Position numbers and translations under genes: made by a program. A DNA stretch of 64,000 nucleotides, taken from NCBI RefSeq assembly GCF_002530675.1, contig NZ_PCMX01000029.1, forward strand, positions 63,151-127,150, in the 5' to 3' direction. The notes under the pieces were generated by a model. It had not been told where the DNA came from and did no database searches. It worked only from the letters and a program-made list of their open reading frames with translations. This document shows positions 17,968 to 26,646 of the stretch, in pieces. Every line of letters begins with the position of its first letter. Position 1 is the stretch's first letter. This DNA comes from Flavobacterium columnare NBRC 100251 = ATCC 23463 (GTDB lineage Bacteria; Bacteroidota; Bacteroidia; Flavobacteriales; Flavobacteriaceae).

Positions 17968-18918
17968 TTAAAAGGATAAATGGGGGAGTTTTTGTATTAA
18001 TATCTGTGTTTTAATTTTCAGTTTTTCTAAAAAAATTTGATGGCTTTCTGTATTAGAATTAAAAGGACGATGTGCAAGACTTTTTTGAATTCCCTCTATT
18101 TCAATCATCAAAGATTTCGTTTCTGCATTAAAATAGGCTTCTGAAAATCGTTCCCAAATATAATCCACAGCAAGAATACTAGGGTGCAACATATCCTTCT
18201 CATAAAACCTGTAATCACGCAATTCATCCATCATAATCTCATAACTAGGAAAATAGGCTTCTTCTGATTTCGTAAGAGAAAGCAATTTATGAAGTGCTGA
18301 AAATAAATTCCCTTTACTTACATTGTTTTCAAAAAAACCATCTTTTATATGTCGTACTGGAGAAATAGTGAAAATAAATTTTATGTTTGGATTTAACGAT
18401 TTTACTAATGAAATCATATTGGTTAAACTTTGCTGAATATCCTCTACAGAAAGCAACTCCTTAACAAACTCTTTTTGTGGTATCTTATGACAATTAGCAA
18501 CCACTTCGCCTGTTCTATTAGCTCTATAAATCCACGAAGTACCTAAGGTAACTACACAATGGGTTAAGGTTCTAATTTGTATATTTATAGATTCAATTAA
18601 AGTATTAAGTATTTTTAAAAAAGATTCTTTATCTGGATTTGAGAGTTCTGAATGTATTTCAAAACAATGCCATAAATCATTATGATAAAAAATATCATCT
18701 TCCGTAAAATATTTTTTTTCTACGACTCTTTTAATTAACGTTTCGATTGAAATAGGGTTAAAAATTATCCCAAAGGGATTTACTGTGGTCTTAAATTTAA
18801 AATAGCTAAATTTGTTGCCTATGTTTTCTGAAAAACAAGAACCTAATAACAATAAATCGGATTGATAATTTATTGCTTGATTGGTTTTGTTAATTGGTAT
18901 TTTCAAGGAAAAAATCAT
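17968..18918 (-). CDS. GSCFA domain protein
   Basis: This protein of about 316 residues is named after the GSCFA motif, visible here as LLLGSCFSENIG near residue 25. VTLGTSWIYR and FTISPVRHIKDGF follow; these resemble SGNH/GDSL-hydrolase blocks. A catalytic Ser in GSCF and a C-terminal DMLHPS (D-x-x-H) are consistent with an SGNH-like esterase fold, but activity is not known for the family. I chose the ATG at 18918 (MIFSLKIPINK); an ATG two codons earlier at 18924 is equally possible. It is the first gene of a two-gene unit with DUF4230 and divergent from the ABC exporter. Confidence 0.88.
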   Translation of the reverse strand: MIFSLKIPINKTNQAINYQSDLLLLGSCFSENIGNKFSYFKFKTTVNPFGIIFNPISIETLIKRVVEKKYFTEDDIFYHNDLWHCFEIHSELSNPDKESFLKILNTLIESINIQIRTLTHCVVTLGTSWIYRANRTGEVVANCHKIPQKEFVKELLSVEDIQQSLTNMISLVKSLNPNIKFIFTISPVRHIKDGFFENNVSKGNLFSALHKLLSLTKSEEAYFPSYEIMMDELRDYRFYEKDMLHPSILAVDYIWERFSEAYFNAETKSLMIEIEGIQKSLAHRPFNSNTESHQIFLEKLKIKTQILIQKLPHLSF

Positions 18919-18969
18919 GTTCAAAACTACAAATATTTTAGCAATCCTCTAAACAACAATTCTATAGAA

Positions 18970-20730
18970 ATGGATATTTTATTTCAATATTTAAAAAAAC
19001 ATTATAAACTTTTAGCGATTGCTTTATTAATGGCAGGTATGAATATTTGTTTTAGTCTAAGCGACTCGATCATTACAGGTAAAATCATGCAAGATTGCGG
19101 TGTAGGCATAGAAAAGTATAAAGGAAATCACTGGGCATTTATAAAAGCGGTTGGTTTTTGGCTAGGACTATCCATCGTAATGGCTATGATTTCTCGGATT
19201 ACTAAAAACTTTCAAGATTATTTTACCAGTATTGTTATTCAACGTACAGGAGCTGAAATGTATACCGATGGGATTAAAAAATCATTGGATTTACCTTATG
19301 CCCAATTTGAAGACCAACGCAGTGGTGAAACTCTTAATAAATTGCAAAAAGTTCGAATTGATTCCGAAAAGCTAATTAACCTGTCTATTTCTTTGATTTT
19401 CCAAACGATTGTGGGTTTTATTTTTGTTTTTTTATACATAGCTCGTATTGATATAAAAATTTCAATCATATTTATTATTACGGCTCCCATCATTGGTTTT
19501 GTTAGTTCTATTTTAGGTAAAAAAATAAAAGCTGTATCAAGAAATATTGTAACCCAAACCAATGCCCTGGCGGGATCAACTACTGAAAGTTTACGAAACA
19601 TAGAATTAGTAAAAAGCCTTGGATTGACGCAACAAGAGGAAGCTCGCCTGAATCAGAATACTCTTAGAATCTTGGGACTTGAACTCCAAAAAATACGTTA
19701 TATCCGTAGTTTGAGTTTTATACAAGGAACAACTGTTCATTTTATGCGAACCCTAGTTGTTTTTACTCTTTATTATTTTGTTTTTCAAGGAAAAATAGTG
19801 GTTGGCGATTTATTAACGATGACTTTTTTTACTTTTTTTATTTTTAATCCTTTACAAGAAATGAGTCAGTTTATCATTGTGAAAAATGAAACAAAAGTTT
19901 CTTTAGATAATTTTAAAAGATTATTAGACCAAGAATCTGAATACAAACCTAGTTCTCCAAAAAATATTGGAACAATAGAAAAATTAACGTTCAATCAGGT
20001 AAGTTTCAAACACCAATCAGCTCATTTTAAAGCGGTTGAAAACATTTCTTTTGAAATAAAAAAAGGTGAAACCGTTGCATTCGTAGGTCCTTCAGGATCA
20101 GGTAAAACAACATTGGTAAAACTCCTTGTAGGGCTTTACAAACCCAACGAAGGAACTATTGCCTATAACGATATAAACGAAACCGAAGTAGAATTACTAG
20201 AAATTAGAAAACAATTAGGATTTGTAACACAAGATGCGCAGCTTTTTTCAGGAACTATTAAAGAAAATTTACTTTTCGTCAAACCCGATGCCACTGACAA
20301 TGACTTGTTAAACGCCCTAGAACAAGCTAGTTGTCAAAATCTTTTAACCCGAGCAGAAAAGGGTATAAATACAACTATTGGCGAAGGAGGAATTAAGGTG
20401 TCAGGGGGTGAAAAACAACGTTTATCGATCGCTCGGGCTATTTTACGCAATCCAAACCTTCTGATTTTTGATGAAGCAACGTCTGCCTTAGATTCCATTA
20501 CAGAAGAGGCTATTAATGAAACCATCAAGTCTATATCTAACAACAACCGTATAACGGTTCTAATTGCCCATCGCTTATCTACAATTATGCACGCTGATAA
20601 AATTTTTGTTCTTGAAAAAGGAAAAATAATTGAAAAAGGAAAACACGAGGAATTAGTGGAAAGCAAAGGACTCTATTATGCGATGTGGAGACAACAAATA
20701 GGCGAAAGAAAGTCAAATATAATAGCTTAA
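18970..20730 (+). CDS. ABC transporter, fused permease/ATPase (exporter type)
   Basis: This 586-residue half-transporter has a type I exporter membrane domain (about 1-330, six segments, first LLAIALLMAGMNICFSL). The nucleotide-binding domain has Walker A GPSGSGKTT, Q-loop GFVTQDAQ, signature VSGGEKQR, Walker B LLIFDEATS and the switch histidine in IAHRLST. It resembles MsbA/multidrug-type exporters acting as homodimers; the cargo cannot be told. I start at the ATG at 18970, because the upstream open stretch overlaps the GSCFA gene. The gap after it carries a family A repeat. Confidence 0.9.
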   Translation: MDILFQYLKKHYKLLAIALLMAGMNICFSLSDSIITGKIMQDCGVGIEKYKGNHWAFIKAVGFWLGLSIVMAMISRITKNFQDYFTSIVIQRTGAEMYTDGIKKSLDLPYAQFEDQRSGETLNKLQKVRIDSEKLINLSISLIFQTIVGFIFVFLYIARIDIKISIIFIITAPIIGFVSSILGKKIKAVSRNIVTQTNALAGSTTESLRNIELVKSLGLTQQEEARLNQNTLRILGLELQKIRYIRSLSFIQGTTVHFMRTLVVFTLYYFVFQGKIVVGDLLTMTFFTFFIFNPLQEMSQFIIVKNETKVSLDNFKRLLDQESEYKPSSPKNIGTIEKLTFNQVSFKHQSAHFKAVENISFEIKKGETVAFVGPSGSGKTTLVKLLVGLYKPNEGTIAYNDINETEVELLEIRKQLGFVTQDAQLFSGTIKENLLFVKPDATDNDLLNALEQASCQNLLTRAEKGINTTIGEGGIKVSGGEKQRLSIARAILRNPNLLIFDEATSALDSITEEAINETIKSISNNNRITVLIAHRLSTIMHADKIFVLEKGKIIEKGKHEELVESKGLYYAMWRQQIGERKSNIIA

Positions 20731-20754
20731 TTTTTTTAAATTCTAAAAATTTTT

Positions 20755-20937
20755 AAACCCAGATTATGCTTAAACTTTGTAATAAAAAGGGCAAAGAGAG
20801 CAAAAAGACACCGATTTTTTTTACCGCAGTTGTCGTTTTACTCTATTGAGGGGCAAAAAATGAAGTACTTTTATAAATTCAAAGTCCTTTTTTATCTGTA
20901 ATAAATTTCTAATGCGTAATCTGGGGTAAATCCAAAA
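20755..20937 (+). repeat. MITE-like element, family A copy 3 (full length)
   Basis: About 183 bases starting AAACCCAGATTATGC and ending TCTAATGCGTAATCTGGGG, so the ends form terminal inverted repeats of about 20 bases with few mismatches. Inner motifs (GGGCAAAGAGA, TTCAAAGTCC, ATCTGTAATAAATTTC) recur in the other copies. No open frame of note lies inside. It fills most of the gap 20731-21085; the last 150 bases of the gap are AT-rich with no other feature. Confidence 0.75.
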
Positions 20938-21085
20938 TAGCCACTTTGTCTATGAAAATACGCTATTTGTACACTTTTACAGAAAAAGTTACCTTTGAAA
21001 AAATAAAACTCGTTTTAAAAAGAAAATTTTAAAAAAACAGAGAAATATAAAATTTGTTAAAGGCCTTAAATACTCTAAACAAAAT

Positions 21086-21847
21086 ATGAAATTTTTAATA
21101 CAATTAGCCTATAAATATTGGCCTTCTTTATACAAGAAAAGATATTACAAAACCCTTGCCTCTTTAAGTACTGGAAACTATAAATGTGAACCGGAATTAT
21201 TATTGATCCATCAGCTTTTACAAGAAAACTCGGTTTTTGTAGATATAGGAACCAATAAAGGAATTTATTTATATCAAGCTGAGAAGAAGATCAAAACGGG
21301 TAAAATTTTTGGTTTTGAACCAAATGAATCATTAGTCGATTATATTCAGCCTTTATTTCCTAAAATTAAACTATTCCCCTTAGCTGCTTCTTCTACAACA
21401 GGTACTTCTATATTACATATTCCTAAAAAAGAAAATGGCTTACAGGACACACGTGCTTCTTTAGAAAACATGGGAGATGAAGTAGAAAAAATTGAGATCA
21501 AAACAATAACGTTGGATGATTGGGTTTCTCAAAATAAAATAGAAAAGTTAGATGTAGTAAAAATTGATGTCGAAGGACATGAATTTGACACCGTTAAAGG
21601 CAGTAAAAATATTCTAGAAAAATTACGCCCAACATTTATTATTGAAATTGAGTTACGTCATGCGCACTATCCTATCCAAGAAATTTTTGATTTCATAAAC
21701 AGTTTTGGTTATGAAGTTTTTTATTTCAATCGAAAATCATTGATTTTACAACCTTTTACCATTTCTTTATTACCTGACTTTCAAAAAGATGAATATTTAA
21801 ATGATTTTAATCGCTATATAAATAATTTTATTTTCATTCCTAAATAA
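21086..21847 (+). CDS. FkbM family methyltransferase
   Basis: This 253-residue SAM-dependent methyltransferase has the FkbM domain at about 45-215. VFVDIGTNKGIY is the SAM-binding glycine motif, FGFEPN the acidic loop, and VVKIDVEGHEFD the family signature. In bacteria such enzymes usually O-methylate sugars of surface glycans. It precedes an O-antigen-type flippase by 150 bases, which supports a role in glycan modification. The acceptor is unknown. Confidence 0.88.
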   Translation: MKFLIQLAYKYWPSLYKKRYYKTLASLSTGNYKCEPELLLIHQLLQENSVFVDIGTNKGIYLYQAEKKIKTGKIFGFEPNESLVDYIQPLFPKIKLFPLAASSTTGTSILHIPKKENGLQDTRASLENMGDEVEKIEIKTITLDDWVSQNKIEKLDVVKIDVEGHEFDTVKGSKNILEKLRPTFIIEIELRHAHYPIQEIFDFINSFGYEVFYFNRKSLILQPFTISLLPDFQKDEYLNDFNRYINNFIFIPK

Positions 21848-21998
21848 TTTAAAAGTCATAAGCAACGGCATAATTAAAAAACAATTAGCATCAAGAACGT
21901 AAAAGCAGGTTACCCCCCAATTAGACAACTTGTATAAACTTTGGGTACTTGGTTAAATGTCCTATAAGTCTATGGAAATTTATAAAATAAGTAGTTAA

Positions 21999-23462
21999 AT
22001 GAGTGTTGTAGCAAGACAGAGTATAAAATACAGTATCATAGGATACTTAAGTACTGTAGTAGGTATATTTTCTACCGTATTTTTATATCCGTATGATTTA
22101 GATTTTTCGGGTAAACTACAGTTTGTGTATCAAACTGCTTTATTAATTTTACCTTTGGTAGCCTTGGGAATCATGCACGCTAATGTGCGATTTTTTCCAC
22201 AAATGTCACAAAACAATACGCAACAAAACTTATTCAAATTTTCTATTGTTTTTATTATTAGTAATTTTTCATTAGGATTCATATTATTAGGATTCACAAT
22301 AATACTCTTTCCATCCCTCCAATCAACTGATTTTTACATTTATTCTCCTTATATCCTTTCAATAGCATTACTCCTTTCATTAATACAATTAACATCTAAA
22401 TACATTTCTATAAAGAAACGAATTGTTATCCCTAATATTTTTGAAAATCTATTTCCTAAATTGGGAATGGTAACGGCCTTTACGTTATTGATTTGGGATA
22501 AATTACAAGAAAGCAAGGCCTTATGGATCTTTGTTGGCTTTTTTGTAATCGCTTTTTTAGGTATGATCGTTTATCTTAATCGCCTAGAAAAACTGACCCA
22601 AAAAATGGATTTTACTTTTTTAAAAAAGGATCAATTTGGGAAGGCCCTTTTTATTTATTCCTTTTATACATTTTTAGGAAGTATGGGCTCTGTAATTGCA
22701 CTGAACATTGACACCTATATGATTGGCGAAATGTTAACCTTTCAAGAGGTTTCTATCTACAATACTTCTCTTAATTTGGTTCGAATGATCACTGTTCCTG
22801 CCTTAGGTGTTTATACTATTTCAGCTCCTATTATTGCACAGTATATAGCCGAAAACAAACTACAAGAGTTAAAAACCTTACATCATAAAACGTCCTTGTA
22901 TTTATTTGTAATTGGCATCGTATTATTTGGTTTAGTAGCCGTTGGAATTGAAGATTTATTTGCTTTGATGAAAAATGGAGATAAATTAGCCAAAGGCTTA
23001 CCCGTATTATATATCATGGGATTTGCTTTGTTATTTGATTTAGCTACAGGTTTTAATGGTTATATTATTACAAATTCTAAATATTATAAATTTAATAATA
23101 CCACAACCGTTGCGTTGGCCTTGTTGACTATAATCTCTAATCTTATTTTTTTATTTTGGTTTAAATTAGGTATTATTGGTGTTTCTATTGCTACTGCTAT
23201 TTCTCTGACTACCTACAATCTAATAAAAATTTATTTCAATTATAAAAAATTTGGTGTACATCCTTTTAGTTGGAAATTTTTACATTTGTTTTTCGTATTA
23301 ATCATCGTCCTCATTATTGGTCGCTTCTTACCTAATACTCCCTATAAATTTATTAATTTATGCTACAAACCTTTTGTGGGACTTATTGTTTTTGCTGTAG
23401 CCAATGGAATTTTTAAAATTGTTCCTATAAAGGAGGTTTTACCGAAATCATTAATGCGGTAA
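21999..23462 (+). CDS. Oligosaccharide/lipid flippase of the MOP superfamily
   Basis: This 487-residue integral membrane protein has about 12-14 predicted hydrophobic segments. It has the typical N-terminus of polysaccharide biosynthesis flippases (RQSIKYSIIGYLSTVVGI) and a GSMGSVIALNIDTYMIGEM segment in the middle. It is expected to move lipid-linked glycans across the inner membrane. Context with the FkbM methyltransferase fits surface polysaccharide export; no glycosyltransferase is adjacent. The exact lipid substrate is unknown. Confidence 0.85.
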   Translation: MSVVARQSIKYSIIGYLSTVVGIFSTVFLYPYDLDFSGKLQFVYQTALLILPLVALGIMHANVRFFPQMSQNNTQQNLFKFSIVFIISNFSLGFILLGFTIILFPSLQSTDFYIYSPYILSIALLLSLIQLTSKYISIKKRIVIPNIFENLFPKLGMVTAFTLLIWDKLQESKALWIFVGFFVIAFLGMIVYLNRLEKLTQKMDFTFLKKDQFGKALFIYSFYTFLGSMGSVIALNIDTYMIGEMLTFQEVSIYNTSLNLVRMITVPALGVYTISAPIIAQYIAENKLQELKTLHHKTSLYLFVIGIVLFGLVAVGIEDLFALMKNGDKLAKGLPVLYIMGFALLFDLATGFNGYIITNSKYYKFNNTTTVALALLTIISNLIFLFWFKLGIIGVSIATAISLTTYNLIKIYFNYKKFGVHPFSWKFLHLFFVLIIVLIIGRFLPNTPYKFINLCYKPFVGLIVFAVANGIFKIVPIKEVLPKSLMR

Positions 23463-23586
23463 AAGAGAATAATCTATTGGTTCGATAAATCCTAATAACA
23501 AATTATAAAAATCCTTTACACTCAATAAAAAAACAGTTTATTGTACTGATTTACAAAACCTTTACACAAATATACTTTATAAAGAA

Positions 23587-23594
23587 TAATTTTG
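23587..23594 (+). promoter_or_regulatory. Bacteroidota-type -7 box (TAATTTTG) for the RMD1 gene
   Basis: TAATTTTG matches TAnnTTTG, 28 bases upstream of the ATG at 23623. A second match, TAAATTTG at 23599-23606, is closer to the start. Either could be used. Confidence 0.4.
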
Positions 23595-23622
23595 TGTGTA
23601 AATTTGTAAGAAACAAAATCTC

Positions 23623-24402
23623 ATGAAAATAAAAATCTCCGCAATTCAGTTAGCCGAAATTATTAATATTAAAGATTTCAAAGATGAGTTAGAGGGAGCT
23701 AATTATAGTTTTTCTGGCTCAGAGTTTTTTAAGCAAATAGAACAAAATAAATTTATTTATTTATTAGATTACGGTGTGGTTGTTTTTGCCAATTTTAGCC
23801 CTGAAGAAGAAACCGAATGGTTACAAAAAATAAAAAGACATCAGGAATCGCCAATAGATATGCTTTTAAAAGAGAGGTATTTTATTATAATAAAGGAAGA
23901 AAATATAAATTTTGAAGTTAAAAACAATGAAGTTCTCTTACCTGAATTAGACAGTTCAGCTATACGAATAATTATGCTGAATGTGGCGCAATCAGTAGCA
24001 TTAGAATATTATGAGATCCTTACAGGCAAATTGGTTTCTTCTACTAAAGAATTCATTCTCCAACTAGAAAATACTGGAAATATTAATATTTCTAAAAAGC
24101 ATCTTTTAAAATACATAGGTCAAGTACTAAACGTAAAAAACAGTATTGTAGATAACTTATATATACTAGACGATCCTAACTCCGTATGGGAAAACGAAAA
24201 ACTAGATGCTTTGAACAAAAAAATGAAATCCAATTTTGAAATTTTACCCCGTTTTAAAGACGTCGATTACCGTCTTTCTATCGTTGAAAACAATCTAAAA
24301 ATATTTACCGAAGTTTTAAATGTAAAAGAAAGTTCTCGTTTAGAGTGGATCATTATCTTATTAATTACCTTTGAAATAATAATGTCCTTTATAAAACATT
24401 AG
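23623..24402 (+). CDS. RMD1 / DUF155 family protein
   Basis: This 259-residue protein has the RMD1 (DUF155) pattern: FIYLLDYGVVVFANFSPEEE near residue 45, a helical middle, and a C-terminal membrane anchor (LEWIIILLITFEIIMSF, about 239-256). In yeast and mammals relatives are tied to mitochondrial translation and sporulation; the bacterial role is unknown. It is convergent with the truncated globin gene, with stop codons 1 base apart. Confidence 0.85.
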   Translation: MKIKISAIQLAEIINIKDFKDELEGANYSFSGSEFFKQIEQNKFIYLLDYGVVVFANFSPEEETEWLQKIKRHQESPIDMLLKERYFIIIKEENINFEVKNNEVLLPELDSSAIRIIMLNVAQSVALEYYEILTGKLVSSTKEFILQLENTGNINISKKHLLKYIGQVLNVKNSIVDNLYILDDPNSVWENEKLDALNKKMKSNFEILPRFKDVDYRLSIVENNLKIFTEVLNVKESSRLEWIIILLITFEIIMSFIKH

Positions 24403-24403
24403 A

Positions 24404-24775
24404 TTAAACTAATTTTATTTTTAAAACGGTGGCCATGTTTACCGCCATTTTCTTCATCTGTTCTGCAACTTTACCTTCAAAATAAGGGTCAATACTATCG
24501 TATAAATAATCCAACCAAATATCATAATGTTCCTTTAAAAAGGGTTCTTTATCATGAATATCTTTATGTATTTGAAACATATTATTAGCATAACCTCCTT
24601 TTAAGAACAAGGCTTGTTCCCAAAAAGTACATAAAACATCTAAATGCTCATCTAAATGTTGATCAACATGAGTTGTCTTTTTAAAAAAGAAATTAATGTT
24701 ACCATCAGCCAAGAGTTTATTATAAAACTCCTTCATTATACATAATATGTCTTCTCTTGTTTCTATATCTTTCAT
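24404..24775 (-). CDS. Group III truncated hemoglobin (second copy)
   Basis: This 123-residue globin resembles the one at 11.7 kb in length and layout (N-terminal IETREDILCIMKEFYNKL, then LCTFWEQALF, and HYDIWLDYLYDSID around the heme-proximal region). Sequence identity to the first copy is low by eye, so they are diverged paralogs. It is alone in its unit, convergent with the RMD1 gene and divergent from era. The ligand is unknown. Confidence 0.85.
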   Translation of the reverse strand: MKDIETREDILCIMKEFYNKLLADGNINFFFKKTTHVDQHLDEHLDVLCTFWEQALFLKGGYANNMFQIHKDIHDKEPFLKEHYDIWLDYLYDSIDPYFEGKVAEQMKKMAVNMATVLKIKLV

Positions 24776-24873
24776 ATAGCGAATGTAATTTATTTAATTT
24801 AATTTTTTATTGATTTTTATCATCTACATCCCCTTTCTATTCATAGAATATGAAGCTATCGGGTTTTATTTCC

Positions 24874-24881
24874 TACCTTTG
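24874..24881 (+). promoter_or_regulatory. Bacteroidota-type -7 box (TACCTTTG) for era
   Basis: TACCTTTG is an exact TAnnTTTG match 15 bases upstream of the era ATG at 24897. It supports that start codon over the upstream open frame, which would contain the promoter. Confidence 0.6.
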
Positions 24882-24896
24882 CAAAAAAAGTACATT

Positions 24897-25781
24897 ATGT
24901 CGCACAAAGCAGGATACGTTAATATTATAGGAAATCCCAATGTTGGAAAATCAACTCTAATGAATGCTTTAGTAGGAGAACGCTTATCCATCATTACAAG
25001 TAAAGCACAAACAACTCGTCATCGAATTTTGGGTATTGTAAATGGTGATAATTTTCAAATATTGTTTTCGGATACACCCGGAATTATAAAGCCTGCTTAT
25101 GAATTACAAAATTCTATGATGGATTTTGTGAAATCGGCATTTGAAGATGCTGACATCTTGATTTATATGGTGGAAATAGGTGAAAAAAGCTTAAAAGACG
25201 AAGCTTTTTTTAATAAAATTATTCACTCTAAAATACCAGTCCTTCTTCTTTTAAACAAAATTGATAAATCCAATCAAGAACAACTGGAAGAACAAGTAAC
25301 TATATGGAAGGAGAAAGTACCTAATGCGGAAATTTTCCCTATTTCTGCTTTAGAAAATTTTAACATACAAGCTGTTTTTGATCGAATTATAGAATTACTT
25401 CCTCAATCAGAACCGTATTATCCTAAAGATGCTTTAACAGATAAACCCGAACGTTTTTTTGTTAATGAAGCAATCCGCGAAAAAATATTATTAAATTATG
25501 ATAAAGAAATCCCTTACGCTTGTGAAGTTGAAACGGAAGAATTCAAAGAAGATGATACGATCATCAGAATTCGTACTTTAATAATGGTAGAACGCGATAC
25601 TCAGAAAGGAATTATCATAGGCCACAAAGGAGCTGCTATTAAAAAAGTAGGGATTCAAGCCCGCCAAGAATTAGAAAAATTCTTTGGTAAACAAATACAT
25701 ATCGAACTGTACGTAAAGGTTAATAAAGATTGGCGCTCGAATGAAAAACAGTTAAGACGTTTTGGATATAATCAAAAATAA
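24897..25781 (+). CDS. era: GTPase Era
   Basis: Era is an essential GTPase that binds the 3' end of 16S rRNA and helps 30S subunit maturation. The G1 motif GNPNVGKS is at about residues 12-19, G3 is DTPG, and G4 is NKID. The C-terminal KH RNA-binding domain has the sequence IIIGHKGAAIKKVG. The 294-residue length fits. The start at 24897 (MSHKAGYVNIIG) is chosen because the frame upstream of it is hydrophobic, non-family sequence and overlaps the -7 box. Confidence 0.96.
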   Translation: MSHKAGYVNIIGNPNVGKSTLMNALVGERLSIITSKAQTTRHRILGIVNGDNFQILFSDTPGIIKPAYELQNSMMDFVKSAFEDADILIYMVEIGEKSLKDEAFFNKIIHSKIPVLLLLNKIDKSNQEQLEEQVTIWKEKVPNAEIFPISALENFNIQAVFDRIIELLPQSEPYYPKDALTDKPERFFVNEAIREKILLNYDKEIPYACEVETEEFKEDDTIIRIRTLIMVERDTQKGIIIGHKGAAIKKVGIQARQELEKFFGKQIHIELYVKVNKDWRSNEKQLRRFGYNQK

Positions 25782-25836
25782 TTGACTGATTTAAAAATTA
25801 AACACACTCCTCTTTTTATACAATTCCTTTAGATAA

Positions 25837-25881
25837 AACCCCGTTTTTAATTGCTTTTGCTTAAAAACGGGGTTCTTTTTT
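25837..25881 (+). terminator. Rho-independent terminator after era
   Basis: AACCCCGTTTTTAA pairs with TTAAAAACGGGGTT (14 bases, perfect) around a 10-base loop, followed by CTTTTTT. It lies between the convergent era gene and the small membrane protein gene. Confidence 0.75.
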
Positions 25882-25895
25882 AGAAACCAATAGTT

Positions 25896-26399
25896 TTATT
25901 GAATAATTTTTAAGAACTCTTGTTCTAATTCGTTCATTTGGCCATATCCGTTTTCACGTGTTTGACGCCCTAGAATATAAAGAAATATCCAGCAAAAAAC
26001 CATTAATCCCATCACTATAAAATCAGATGTAATACTTTTTCTTAACATATAATCAGAAAGAGCAAACATCATAAAGACAATAAAAATTCCAGCTACCATA
26101 AAGTGCATAAATATAAAAAATGTCCACATGGTTTGAGCGGGTCCAAACAACCCTCGAATATGAGTAGCTTGTCCATTACTCCCTTCTTTTTCTTCCAATT
26201 CTATCGTTAAGTACGGTGACCAATAACGTTGTTTTAAGCCTCCTATAGTAAATTGTATATGATTTCTTCTTATCTTCATTACATAATCCGAAGAAATTTG
26301 ACTTTTATAATCAATAAATTTTTGTCTCACGACATCAACTGTTTCGTCAATGTCTTTATAAAATCGCAGTCGTAGGTTAATCGTGTTTTCAGTTTCCAT
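25896..26399 (-). CDS. Hypothetical membrane protein
   Basis: I do not recognise the family. The 167-residue protein has a soluble N-terminal part (about 1-90, LRLRFYKDIDETVDVVRQKF) followed by two membrane segments (about 91-113 WTFFIFMHFMVAGIFIVF and 122-142 FIVMGLMVFCWIFLYIL) and a short cytoplasmic tail rich in Q/N/E. The soluble part contains LRRNHIQFTIGG-like beta-strand sequence (KIRRNHIQFTIGG). It stands between era and the TonB receptor gene and is probably its own unit. Confidence 0.7.
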   Translation of the reverse strand: METENTINLRLRFYKDIDETVDVVRQKFIDYKSQISSDYVMKIRRNHIQFTIGGLKQRYWSPYLTIELEEKEGSNGQATHIRGLFGPAQTMWTFFIFMHFMVAGIFIVFMMFALSDYMLRKSITSDFIVMGLMVFCWIFLYILGRQTRENGYGQMNELEQEFLKIIQ

Positions 26400-26646
26400 T
26401 TTTAGTTTATTTGATTAGAGGGCAACCAAGATAAGAAAATTATTAAAAACCAACAAAACGCGTTTATTTTTTTAAAAAAACATTTTTTTATAACAAAAAG
26501 TACGTTATAAAAATTCTGAGAATTCTAAAAAAATCTGTATAACACAAAACAGAAGGGAAAATTGCACAAGTAAAGCCATTCCCCTTCTATCTTGTTTAAA
26601 TCAACAACAAATGTTGAATCCTTTTTTAAACATCCTCTGTACGATA

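Noticed and set aside
20755-20937. Insertion sequence
   Set aside because: The element has terminal inverted repeats but is under 200 bases and contains no transposase frame, so it is called MITE-like instead.
26551-26588. Inverted repeat AGAAGGG/CCCTTCT downstream of the TonB receptor gene
   Set aside because: The loop is 24 bases and no T run follows, so it is too weak to call a terminator.
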